In this document: positions 1-6,807 of the stretch, in pieces
How the letters are laid out: the number at the start of each line of letters is the position of its first letter
How positions within the stretch are numbered: position 1 is the first letter of the stretch
Made by a program: the position numbers and the translations under genes
The notes under the pieces: generated by a model
Databases searched by the model: none
What the model was told of the DNA's origin: nothing
Seen by the model: the letters and a program-made list of their open reading frames with translations, nothing else
NCBI RefSeq assembly: GCF_947499295.1
Contig: NZ_CANMNP010000005.1
Location: 124,001-188,000, forward strand
Direction: 5' to 3'
DNA: 64,000 nucleotides
Origin: an uncultured Roseibium sp.
GTDB taxonomy: Bacteria; Pseudomonadota; Alphaproteobacteria; Rhizobiales; Stappiaceae

Positions 1-135
1 GCGCCTGCAACAAGGAATCTGGGAATTCCTGATTTTCATTTCAAGGGGCTTTATGGCCGGACGTCTTTCAGATGAACGGCGGATGAACGGAGCCTTCCGA
101 TTGGGTTCAAGTGGCCGGGTGCATCTTGTGGCCAA

Positions 136-154
136 CGTCAGCACGGCGCTGACG
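136..154 (+). promoter_or_regulatory. Leader hairpin before the first gene
   Basis: A perfect inverted repeat (CGTCAGC, 5-base loop, GCTGACG) lies ten bases ahead of the AGGAGA ribosome site of the first gene. No T-run follows, so it is not a terminator. It could be a leader hairpin or an operator. The 176 bases before the first gene hold nothing else I can support. Confidence 0.35.
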
Positions 155-176
155 GCTCAGTCAGGAGAGATGAAAA

Positions 177-611
177 ATGCTTGCCACTCTTTCGAAATTT
201 TCTGCCCCGATCGCCGGTGCCGTTCTGCTTGCGTCCGTCGGTTTTGTTTCCTCTGCCAGTGCAGCTCCCCTGGCCAGTGGGGCAAAGTTCCATCAGCCGC
301 AATCCGAGCTGATTGTGAAAGTCGATCACCGTAAGCACAAGAAACATCGCGGACAGCGTGGCTGGGACGACCGTCGCGGCGGTTGGGGTTACCACGAGAT
401 GGGCCCGCGCCAGATCCGCCGCAGCTTGCGTCATCGTGGCTTTCACAAAATCCGGATCCTGGATCGCCGTGGCCCGATGTATATTGTCAAAGCCCGTGCC
501 TGGGGTGGTCAGAAGTTCCGTCTGGTAGTTGATTCAAGGTCAGCGCAGATTGTCCGGAGCCGCCCGGTCGGAGGTCATCGTGCACAGTGGGGTTGGCAAC
601 AACGCTGGTAA
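177..611 (+). CDS. Small secreted basic protein
   Basis: A 144-residue exported protein. Residues 1-29 form a typical Sec signal peptide ending at SASA-A. The mature part is very basic, with a His/Lys/Arg/Gly/Trp-rich stretch at about 50-75. A C-terminal segment at 77-130 (IRRSLRHRGF, then YIVKAR, then FRLVVDSR) resembles the PepSY-like repeat found in many small periplasmic proteins of Hyphomicrobiales. The ATG is supported by AGGAGA eight bases upstream. It is probably periplasmic or envelope-associated, with unknown function. A GC-rich hairpin without a clear T-run follows at about 640-662. Confidence 0.75.
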   Translation: MLATLSKFSAPIAGAVLLASVGFVSSASAAPLASGAKFHQPQSELIVKVDHRKHKKHRGQRGWDDRRGGWGYHEMGPRQIRRSLRHRGFHKIRILDRRGPMYIVKARAWGGQKFRLVVDSRSAQIVRSRPVGGHRAQWGWQQRW

Positions 612-734
612 TGTGACGTGAATTTCTTTGGCTTTCAGGGCCGGTCCGACGGGGCCGGCCTGAAGTTTGTTGTGAGCCACGGCGAAGACCGCTATCACAG
701 TTATTCGTTGCCTTAGCTTTTCAAAAGGGGCCGC

Positions 735-1808
735 ATGAGCCTTTTCCATCATCCCGACAATCCAGTTCCCGAGGGAACGCAATCCGGATTTGTCGACACG
801 GCAGACGGTGTCAAAATCCGTTTTGCCCACTGGCCTGCAAGAGGACCGGCCCGCAAGGGAACCGTTACGCTGTTGCAGGGGCGGGCGGAATTTATTGAAA
901 AGTACTTCGAAGTTGTCGAGGGTCTGCGGGATCGAGGTTTCAATGTCGTGTCTTTTGATTGGCGCGGCCAGGGCGGTTCCCAGCGTTTGACCCGTAATCC
1001 CAGGCGAGGCCACGTCTCGAATTTCAAGAAATACAGGCTCGATCTTCGAACGGTTCTCAAAGACATTTCGCTGGCAACTTACCCTGGGCCGCATTTTGCA
1101 TTGGCCCATTCTACGGGTGGACTTGTCGTACTGTCTGATTCAGAGCGGCTGCGAACCATGCTTGACCGTGCAGTGATCACCGCACCTCTGCTTGGAATTC
1201 CGTCCGGGACCTGGGCGCCTGACCTTGCTGCAGCGCGCCGTTGGCTTGTCAGAAAACTGACTTTTGGCGTGCTCGGTAAACCGCAGTTGAAAGCGCTTTC
1301 GCCCAAAACCTCCGGATTGATTGAAAAAGTGGGGTTTCCGCTGGCACGCGTCTTTTCAATGATGGGTCTTGGACGTCTCTTTGTTCCAGGTGGCAACGGT
1401 CAGATCCTGGTTCCTTACGAATCCAACAGGCAAACATCCGACAAGGTGCGATTTGAGAGGTTCAACAAGGTGCTTGAGGCAGCACCGGAACTTGGCGTTG
1501 GAGCGCCAACCATGGGCTGGTTGGCGGCTGCGGCCCGCACCATGCTGTCATTGCGCAAGCGCAATGCTGGACCTGGCATAAAGCTGCCGTGCCTGATCCT
1601 GGCCGCAGGGGCTGACAGGGTCGTATCAACACCCCAAATCGAAGATTTTGTTTCGCGGGCGAAAGCGACCGCATATGTCGAAATTGCTGGTGCGGCTCAC
1701 GAGCTGATGATGGAGCAAGACATCTATCGCGACCAGTTTTGGGCCGCGTTCGATGCGTTTGTTCCAGGCCTGGAAATGGAACTGGAACTTCAAAAATCGG
1801 GACTTTAG
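735..1808 (+). CDS. Alpha/beta hydrolase, lysophospholipase L2-like
   Basis: A 357-residue serine hydrolase of the PldB/monoacylglycerol lipase type. The nucleophile elbow is AHSTGG (Ser126) instead of the usual GHSMGG. The oxyanion region is LLQGRAEFIEKY, followed by FDWRGQGGS near residue 75. The acid is in the AAGADRVV segment and the base in AGAAHELMME near the C-terminus. Family members cleave lysophospholipids or monoacylglycerols. No signal peptide is evident, so it is probably cytoplasmic or membrane-associated. The last four bases overlap the end of the convergent hisN gene. The exact substrate cannot be read from the sequence. Confidence 0.85.
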   Translation: MSLFHHPDNPVPEGTQSGFVDTADGVKIRFAHWPARGPARKGTVTLLQGRAEFIEKYFEVVEGLRDRGFNVVSFDWRGQGGSQRLTRNPRRGHVSNFKKYRLDLRTVLKDISLATYPGPHFALAHSTGGLVVLSDSERLRTMLDRAVITAPLLGIPSGTWAPDLAAARRWLVRKLTFGVLGKPQLKALSPKTSGLIEKVGFPLARVFSMMGLGRLFVPGGNGQILVPYESNRQTSDKVRFERFNKVLEAAPELGVGAPTMGWLAAAARTMLSLRKRNAGPGIKLPCLILAAGADRVVSTPQIEDFVSRAKATAYVEIAGAAHELMMEQDIYRDQFWAAFDAFVPGLEMELELQKSGL

Positions 1809-2608
1809 CTGGCCTTCGCCAGTTCTCTAAGCAGTATGTCGTGCAGGCGAGGGTCACCAGAGGCGACAATCTGGCCTCCATCGGCAGGTGAGCCTCCTGT
1901 CCATGTCGTGACAACGCCGCCTGCGCCCTCAATGATCGGCACCAGAGCGACGATGTCGTAGGCCTGAAGGCCGGACTCTATGACTGCGTCGCCATGGCCG
2001 GCCGCCACCATGCAGTAGGCGTAGCAGTCGGTGCCATAGCGCGAGAGCTGTGCAGATGCTTCAATACGGTCGAATGCGGGCCGTTCGATCTCAGTAAAGA
2101 GTGCCGGGGTTGTCGTGAAGAGGGTTGCGGCTTCGAGGCTCTTGCAAGCTCGGGTCTTGATCGTCATCCGGCCAAGGGAGCCCTGATACCAGGCGCAGCT
2201 GCTGTCTCCGCCGAAACGTTCACCGATATAGGGCTGAACCATCATGCCGAGGCTGGGACGGCCTGCTGTTTTCAGGCCGATCAATGTGCCCCAGGTTGGC
2301 AATCCGGTGATGAATGCTCTGGTGCCGTCGATCGGATCGAGCACCCAGACATTCTCGGCTTCGAGATTTTCAGGTCCGTGCTCCTCACCGAGAATGCCGT
2401 GATCGGGATATTCACTGTTGATCAGGGTGCGCATCGCCGTTTCGCCGTTCTTGTCGGCAATGGTGACCGGGTCAAACCCGGTGTCCCACTTGTTGTCGAC
2501 AGCAAATCCTTGCCGGAAGTGCGGCATGATCGCGTTGCTTGCAGCGTCCGCAAGCTTGTCAAGAAATGGTGCAAACGTGTTGCTACTGGCTTTGAACCCG
2601 TCCGACAT
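1805..2608 (-). CDS. hisN: Histidinol-phosphatase, inositol monophosphatase family
   Basis: A 267-residue metal-dependent phosphatase. It carries the family signatures GEEHG (Glu75-Glu76), WVLDPIDGTRAF (Asp91, Asp94) and a C-terminal YDIVALVPIIEGAGG motif, which bind the catalytic Mg ions. The TRAFITG variant and length match the HisN branch, which removes phosphate from histidinol phosphate in histidine synthesis. The SuhB branch usually has TTNF; a true suhB with that sequence lies later in the window. An sRNA gene of the suhB/MmgR type is divergent from its start. Other monophosphate substrates remain possible. Confidence 0.85.
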   Translation of the reverse strand: MSDGFKASSNTFAPFLDKLADAASNAIMPHFRQGFAVDNKWDTGFDPVTIADKNGETAMRTLINSEYPDHGILGEEHGPENLEAENVWVLDPIDGTRAFITGLPTWGTLIGLKTAGRPSLGMMVQPYIGERFGGDSSCAWYQGSLGRMTIKTRACKSLEAATLFTTTPALFTEIERPAFDRIEASAQLSRYGTDCYAYCMVAAGHGDAVIESGLQAYDIVALVPIIEGAGGVVTTWTGGSPADGGQIVASGDPRLHDILLRELAKAS

Positions 2609-2744
2609 TCATCTCTCCCTGGTGAGGGGTAAATCGGTTGAAAAGTGGTGATTTGCCGTCTGTATAACTGTTTCTGCTGAAAATTACCTCAGCAAAACCG
2701 GTTTAGTTGCATATTGTTTGATCAGATTTCGAACCGCTTTGGGC

Positions 2745-2774
2745 TTGACCTTTGTGCGGTGCAATGCAATTTTA
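2745..2774 (+). promoter_or_regulatory. Predicted promoter of the MmgR-like sRNA
   Basis: TTGACC at 2745-2750 lies 17-18 bases before an AT-rich -10 region (AATTTTA), placing the start near 2780. A short inverted repeat, GCAAT-TTT-ATTGC at 2766-2778, overlaps the -10, and a direct repeat TGCGGTGC flanks it. This arrangement suggests an operator. S. meliloti mmgR is reported to be controlled by nitrogen supply, which would fit a regulated promoter. Transcription has not been shown here. Confidence 0.5.
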
Positions 2775-2780
2775 TTGCGG

Positions 2781-2865
2781 TGCGATACGTTGTATTGCAT
2801 CGCCCTCCTTGGGCGTTTCCTCCCTAGACTCGGGCCGCCTCATTTGAGTGCGGCCTCTTTTTTTG
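2781..2865 (+). ncRNA. mmgR: suhB/MmgR (alpha-r8) family small RNA
   Basis: An orphan Rho-independent terminator with no plus-strand protein gene ahead of it marks a short transcript of about 85 bases. The stretch contains CTCCTTGGGCG followed by TTTCCTCCCT at 2816-2825. From memory, TTTCCTCCCT is the invariant ten-base motif of the alpha-r8/MmgR family (Rfam suhB RNA). The terminator stem follows directly. In rhizobia MmgR affects polyhydroxybutyrate storage. The neighbours, an IMPase-family gene and an N-formylglutamate amidohydrolase, agree with the context I recall for this RNA. The 5' end is inferred from the predicted promoter. Confidence 0.75.
2833..2864 (+). terminator. Rho-independent terminator of the sRNA
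   Basis: The stem GGCCGCCTCA / TGAG-T-GCGGCC has one bulged base and a two-base loop. A run TCTTTTTTT follows on the plus strand. The minus strand lacks a T-run after the stem, so it does not serve the amidohydrolase gene that ends nearby. Confidence 0.85.
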
Positions 2866-2872
2866 TCCGGGG

Positions 2873-3835
2873 CTATTCGGCGGCGATCGAATCGGCAGGC
2901 AAGGCAGCGTCCGGCATGGCAGTCAGCTCCAGGGCGAAGGTCCTCAAGTTGTTGAAGAGCTCGCCGAACCCGGCGGAAGGTTCCTGAGTGGTCTCGTTGA
3001 GATAAAGGCCACGATTGATTTCGATCTGAAGCGCATGCAGGCCACTGGCCGGTCTGCCATAGTGTTCCGTGATGAAACCGCCAGCATAAGGTTTGTTCCG
3101 GCTAACGGTGTAGCCAAGGTTTCGCAGGATCGTGCAGGCATACTCGGTCAAATCACTGCTGCAGCTTGTTCCATAACGGTCACCGAGAATGAAGTCTGGC
3201 CGACTGTCGGTCGTCTGGCATTTGATGGTCGATGGCATGGAATGGCAGTCGATCAGCACCGCATACCCGAATGTGACATGGGTCTGCGCAAGGAGCCGTC
3301 GCAAGGTCGAGTGATAGGGCTTGTAGATTTCCTCGACCCGCCTGAGGGCTTCTTCAACAGGCAATTTGTGGCGATAGATCTCGTGATTTTCACTCACGAT
3401 CCGGGCAACAGTCCCAAGGCCTCCCGCCACCCGGATAGAGCGGACATTTGCGTAGGACGGCAGCCGTCCGTCAAACATCTTGGGATCGAGCTCGTATGGC
3501 TCTCTGTTCACATCGAGAAATGCCCGGGGGAAGTGGGCCCTCAGAAGCGGTGCGCCCATGGGAATGACATGTGCGAAGAGATCGTCCACATAAGCATCTT
3601 CAGAGCGCCGAATGGATTTTTCGTCCAGACGCGACGATGCGAGGAAACTTTGAGAATACTGCCGGCCGGAATGGGGCGAATTGAAAACGTATGGCAGGCG
3701 CTGATCAGCAGGGCAAAGTACGTCGAACGCCGGATAGCCGTTGAAGTCGGCTTCAAGAGACGTTTGTAAGGAGGGCGGTTTCTTATTCGTCAAATGCCAG
3801 GTTCCGGTTATTGCCCTTATGACAAGTTGACCCAT
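2873..3835 (-). CDS. N-formylglutamate amidohydrolase family protein (paralog 1)
   Basis: A 320-residue member of the N-formylglutamate amidohydrolase (FGase) family. Motifs include VFNSPHSGRQY near residue 50, AHFPRAFLDVNREPYELDP near 100-118, IDCHSMPS near 195 and LQIEINRGLYL near 270, together giving metal-binding His, Asp and Glu residues. The classic reaction splits N-formyl-L-glutamate to formate and glutamate in histidine degradation, but no other hut genes are present here, so the true substrate is open. It is divergent from cpdR. The first 30 residues are weakly conserved in character, so the start could lie slightly downstream. Confidence 0.8.
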   Translation of the reverse strand: MGQLVIRAITGTWHLTNKKPPSLQTSLEADFNGYPAFDVLCPADQRLPYVFNSPHSGRQYSQSFLASSRLDEKSIRRSEDAYVDDLFAHVIPMGAPLLRAHFPRAFLDVNREPYELDPKMFDGRLPSYANVRSIRVAGGLGTVARIVSENHEIYRHKLPVEEALRRVEEIYKPYHSTLRRLLAQTHVTFGYAVLIDCHSMPSTIKCQTTDSRPDFILGDRYGTSCSSDLTEYACTILRNLGYTVSRNKPYAGGFITEHYGRPASGLHALQIEINRGLYLNETTQEPSAGFGELFNNLRTFALELTAMPDAALPADSIAAE

Positions 3836-3846
3836 GGTGCCAAGGA

Positions 3847-3872
3847 ATCAACACGCAGTCCACAGTGTTGAT
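3847..3872. promoter_or_regulatory. Perfect inverted repeat between amidohydrolase and cpdR
   Basis: ATCAACAC, ten bases, GTGTTGAT. The 8-base arms match perfectly and sit 12-37 bases before the amidohydrolase start, in the divergent region shared with cpdR. No T-run is present, so an operator is more likely than a terminator. The binding protein is unknown. Confidence 0.4.
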
Positions 3873-3991
3873 ATCAAAAGCTTAGGAGAACCAATTCTGG
3901 CTATCATTCTGTGGAATTCGGGCTATAACCGGCAGAAGGAGCTCTCAAATTCGCTCCGGATATCAAAAATAAAGGGAAATGGTCATAAACG

Positions 3992-4351
3992 ATGTCGCGT
4001 ATCCTGCTAGCCGAAGATGATAATGACATGCGCCGCTTTTTGGCGAAAGCTCTGGAAAACGCCGGCCATGATGTTGTGTCTTTCGATAACGGCAAAAGCG
4101 CTTACGAGCGTTTGCGCGAGGAGCCCTTTTCCCTGCTGTTGACCGATATCGTGATGCCGGAGATGGACGGGATCGAGCTCGCAAGGCGCGCAACGGAACT
4201 GGATCCGGATCTGAAGGTGATGTTTATAACCGGCTTTGCAGCAGTGGCCCTGAACCCTGAATCGGATGCGCCCAAGGATGCAAAAGTTCTGTCTAAGCCC
4301 TTCCATTTGAAGGATCTTGTGCAGGAAGTCGAACGCATGCTGGCGGCCTGA
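3992..4351 (+). CDS. cpdR: Single-domain response regulator CpdR
   Basis: A 119-residue stand-alone receiver domain. The acidic pocket is Glu8/Asp9/Asp10, the phospho-acceptor is Asp52 (LLTDIVMPEMDG), Thr80 is the switch residue and Lys102 the conserved lysine. In Caulobacter, unphosphorylated CpdR primes the ClpXP protease for CtrA and other substrates; phosphorylation through the CckA-ChpT relay turns this off. The C-terminal Ala-Ala matches the tail by which CpdR itself is degraded by ClpXP. The sequence is closest to CpdR1 of Hyphomicrobiales. rcdA, encoding another adaptor of the same pathway, lies 32 kb away. Confidence 0.9.
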   Translation: MSRILLAEDDNDMRRFLAKALENAGHDVVSFDNGKSAYERLREEPFSLLLTDIVMPEMDGIELARRATELDPDLKVMFITGFAAVALNPESDAPKDAKVLSKPFHLKDLVQEVERMLAA

Positions 4352-4417
4352 TACCAAGTACTTGAATTGGCCGCTGCTGGACATGTGATAATTTGCCGGT
4401 TCGGTGAAAAAGGGGGG

Positions 4418-4446
4418 TTGCACAGATCTGCGTTCCCCGCTATATC
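4418..4446 (+). promoter_or_regulatory. Promoter of tRNA-Val
   Basis: TTGCAC and TATATC are separated by exactly 17 bases. The predicted start is near 4453, giving a leader of about 37 bases before the tRNA. This is a good sigma-70 type match for an alphaproteobacterium. Confidence 0.6.
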
Positions 4447-4489
4447 GCACTCCACCACGGCGTCGGGGCGCCGGACTACCGAGATATTC

Positions 4490-4564
4490 GGGCGTGTAGC
4501 TCAGCGGGAGAGCACTTCGTTGACATCGAAGGGGTCACAGGTTCAATCCCTGTCACGCCCACCA
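4490..4564 (+). tRNA. tRNA-Val (GAC)
   Basis: A 75-base cloverleaf. The acceptor stem is GGGCGTG/CACGCCC, the D-arm GCTC-AGCGGGA-GAGC, the anticodon stem CTTCG/CGAAG with loop TTGACAT (anticodon GAC), and the T-arm ACAGG-TTCAATC-CCTGT. Discriminator A and the CCA end are encoded in the DNA. A short T-run follows immediately. Confidence 0.97.
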
Positions 4565-4657
4565 TTTTTGCGCTGATTGATGGTTTCAAGAGGCGCGGGT
4601 TGATCAGAAGACAGGCGCATTTGCTGCAGCTGCTTTTAAGAACAACCCAGTCGAATG

Positions 4658-4680
4658 TGAGCGCCGCAGGCGCTCATTTG
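4658..4680 (+). terminator. Probable terminator or attenuator hairpin ahead of rpmJ
   Basis: TGAGCGCC-GCA-GGCGCTCA followed by the weak T-rich run TTTGGTTT. It ends about 40 bases before rpmJ. It may end the tRNA transcript or control read-through into rpmJ. Confidence 0.5.
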
Positions 4681-4718
4681 GTTTAGAGAAGCAGGACCCT
4701 TAAGAGGGGGACAGTGAC

Positions 4719-4844
4719 ATGAAGATCAAAAACTCGCTTAAAGCGCTGATGGGCCGTCACCGCGACAACCGTATGGTTCGTCGTAAAGGCCGCGTCTACA
4801 TCATCAACAAGAAAAACCCGCGTTTCAAAGCACGCCAGGGCTGA
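4719..4844 (+). CDS. rpmJ: 50S ribosomal protein L36, zinc-free type
   Basis: A 41-residue protein starting [10 protein letters not shown] and ending FKARQG. It matches ribosomal protein bL36 of the longer form without cysteines (the YkgO type). The usual four zinc ligands are absent. It sits at the large subunit and contacts 23S rRNA. The start ATG follows AGAGGGGGACAGTG. It is a lone gene, as is common for rpmJ in Hyphomicrobiales. Confidence 0.95.
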   Translation: MKIKNSLKALMGRHRDNRMVRRKGRVYIINKKNPRFKARQG

Positions 4845-5004
4845 TCTTGCCGGTGCGATTGTGCGTCGGATTCGTTGATTCCCGTTTGTCTGGAAGCGCT
4901 TAGCAGGCAGCTTTCAGGGCGGTACAGACGATTTCCTGCCGTGCGCACCAAGATGTGTAAATTTCCCGGATTGACCGCCGCATCTAACGACCCATAATCG
5001 TTGG

Positions 5005-5667
5005 ATGCGGATTTTTGTGTTTGCCATCGTTTTTTTTGTCGGTTCCGGTATCGCCGGTGCTCAACCCGTTCCCGATCTTGGGCCGGATGTGGACCCTCCG
5101 TCGGCAGAAGACTTCAACCCGATGCCTGAAGACCTTCCGCAAGACGGCGGGCAGGTTGTTGTTGAGGACGCGGATCCGGAGGAGGAGCAGTCCAGGCTGG
5201 ACGAGCTTTATGCAGAGCTTGCAGATACGGACGACACGAACGCTGCGGCGCGTATAACACGCGAAATCCAGCGCATCTGGATGGATTCTGGCAGTGACAC
5301 CGTGGACGTGCTGATGTCGCGTGCGGGCAAGGCACTCCAGGCAGACGATCACGGACTTGCTCTTGATCTGCTGGACGTTGTGGTGGTTTTGAAGCCATCT
5401 TTTGCGGAAGGCTGGAACCGCCGTGCGACCGTGCACTACATGCGAGAGGACTTCGGCAAATCGCTGGTCGACATCGAGCGGACGCTTGCGCTTGAACCTC
5501 GGCACTGGGGCGCTTTGTCGGGATTGGCAATCATTCAGCGGCGGCTTGGTTTTGAGGACAGCGCTCTGGAAACATTCAAGCGTGCGCTTGAGGTCAATCC
5601 AAGCCTGGAGAATGCCACCAAGGCTGTGGAGGATCTTGAAAAAGACGCTGAGGGTGAACCAGCCTGA
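5005..5667 (+). CDS. Periplasmic TPR-repeat protein
   Basis: A 220-residue exported protein. Residues 1-19 form a signal peptide (cleavage after GIAGA). An acidic, proline-rich linker covers about 20-65. Three TPR-like helical pairs follow between about 95 and 212, with typical W-R-A and ALxxxPxxxxA spacing (AEGWNRRATVHY, then ALEPRHWGALSGLA, then ALEVNPSLENA). TPR proteins act as binding scaffolds; the partner is unknown. The next gene begins 44 bases downstream. Confidence 0.75.
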   Translation: MRIFVFAIVFFVGSGIAGAQPVPDLGPDVDPPSAEDFNPMPEDLPQDGGQVVVEDADPEEEQSRLDELYAELADTDDTNAAARITREIQRIWMDSGSDTVDVLMSRAGKALQADDHGLALDLLDVVVVLKPSFAEGWNRRATVHYMREDFGKSLVDIERTLALEPRHWGALSGLAIIQRRLGFEDSALETFKRALEVNPSLENATKAVEDLEKDAEGEPA

Positions 5668-5678
5668 CCTGACAAACG

Positions 5679-5704
5679 TACCGTTTCCATTCCGATAAAC
5701 GGTA
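5679..5704. promoter_or_regulatory. Inverted repeat immediately before the hydrolase start
   Basis: TACCGTTT, ten bases, AAACGGTA. The 8-base arms match perfectly and end seven bases before the next start codon, where a ribosome site would normally lie. It could be an operator or an RNA hairpin that limits translation. Confidence 0.4.
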
Positions 5705-5711
5705 TGTTGAA

Positions 5712-6737
5712 ATGTTTGTTGTTCGCTTCACCATGTATTTTTTGTTGCTGATCTCGGTTCTTCTCATCCTGTCCGCAGCCTATACAGCCTGGCGTGTCAG
5801 TCAGATTTCTGCGGCGCATCAGCCCGACGGCAGCTTTGCCGAAATCGATGGTGTCAAACTCCATTACCATCTGTTTCCTGCGGACAATCAGGACAGTGAC
5901 GCACCTGTCCTGGTGTTCATTCATGGGGCCAGCGGCAATGCCTATGACCCCATGATCGCGTTCAAGGATGCGTTTGACGGCAGGTATACGACCCTCTTTG
6001 TGGATCGGCCGGGTCTCGGGTTCTCGGAACGCGATTTTGAACGGCACAGTTCGCTTGAAGGACAAGCCGGAGTTATTGCCGGGTTGCTTGAATATCTTGA
6101 CATAAAGAAGTCCATTGTTGTTGGACACTCTTTCGGAGCCGCGGTCACTGTCGTTCTTGGGCTGACATATCCAGAACGCATCGCGGGGCTGGCATTTATC
6201 GCACCCGTCAGCCATCCCTGGCCAGGTGGCGTGGACTGGCACTATTCGATGGCTGCCCTTCCGATTGTCGGTGACCTCTTTACAAGAACTTTGACGCTAC
6301 CACTTGCAGAACGCCTTGCTCCCGCAGCCATTCTCCGGGTCTTCGCCCCTGGGCAGGCGCCGGAACGTTATGCCGAACGGATAAACCTGCCGCTCTTGTA
6401 CAGGCCGCAGTCTTTCCGGGCGAATTCAACCGACATAGCGACGCTGAAACCGCAGGTCACGCGGCATGCCAAATCTTATCACAAGATTGGACAACCGGCA
6501 TTGGTTGTCACTGGCGCGGACGACACGATTGTCTGGCCGTCGATCCATAGCGAGGGGTTGCGCCGAGACTTGCCAAACGCTGAACTGATCGTTTTGGAAA
6601 ACGCTGGCCACATGCCGCATCATCTACACAATGACAAGGTCATCGAGGCGCTGGGAACCCTGATCGACCGCGTGAAGGCCGCGCCTGGTGAAGTTCAGGG
6701 GACTGCCAGGAAGCCTCAATTGCGCGAACCGGCATGA
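5712..6737 (+). CDS. Membrane-anchored alpha/beta hydrolase
   Basis: A 341-residue protein. An N-terminal membrane anchor spans about 5-27 (FTMYFLLLISVLLILSAAY), followed by an alpha/beta-hydrolase fold. Features seen are the oxyanion motif FIHGASGNAYDP, nucleophile elbow VGHSFGAA (Ser140), acid in VTGADDTIVWP and base in ENAGHMPHH near residue 300. The substrate is unknown; related sequences are annotated as esterases or epoxide-hydrolase-like enzymes. It is likely anchored in the inner membrane. No strong Shine-Dalgarno precedes the start, which follows an inverted repeat. Confidence 0.8.
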   Translation: MFVVRFTMYFLLLISVLLILSAAYTAWRVSQISAAHQPDGSFAEIDGVKLHYHLFPADNQDSDAPVLVFIHGASGNAYDPMIAFKDAFDGRYTTLFVDRPGLGFSERDFERHSSLEGQAGVIAGLLEYLDIKKSIVVGHSFGAAVTVVLGLTYPERIAGLAFIAPVSHPWPGGVDWHYSMAALPIVGDLFTRTLTLPLAERLAPAAILRVFAPGQAPERYAERINLPLLYRPQSFRANSTDIATLKPQVTRHAKSYHKIGQPALVVTGADDTIVWPSIHSEGLRRDLPNAELIVLENAGHMPHHLHNDKVIEALGTLIDRVKAAPGEVQGTARKPQLREPA

Positions 6738-6762
6738 AAAAGGCGGCACGTGGCCGCCCTTT
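6737..6762. terminator. Bidirectional terminator
   Basis: AAAAAGGCGGC-ACGTG-GCCGCC followed by CTTT. On the minus strand the stem is followed by five T residues, so it fits the end of the pyk transcript best. It may also stop the hydrolase gene on the plus strand. Confidence 0.75.
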
Positions 6763-6807
6763 CACTTCTGTGATGACTTAGTCTCGGTGTTTCAACCGAT
6801 TAGACCG

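Noticed and set aside
53..334. 93-residue frame overlapping the first gene
   Set aside because: It overlaps the signal peptide region of the clearly better frame with AGGAGA at its start, and has no domain.
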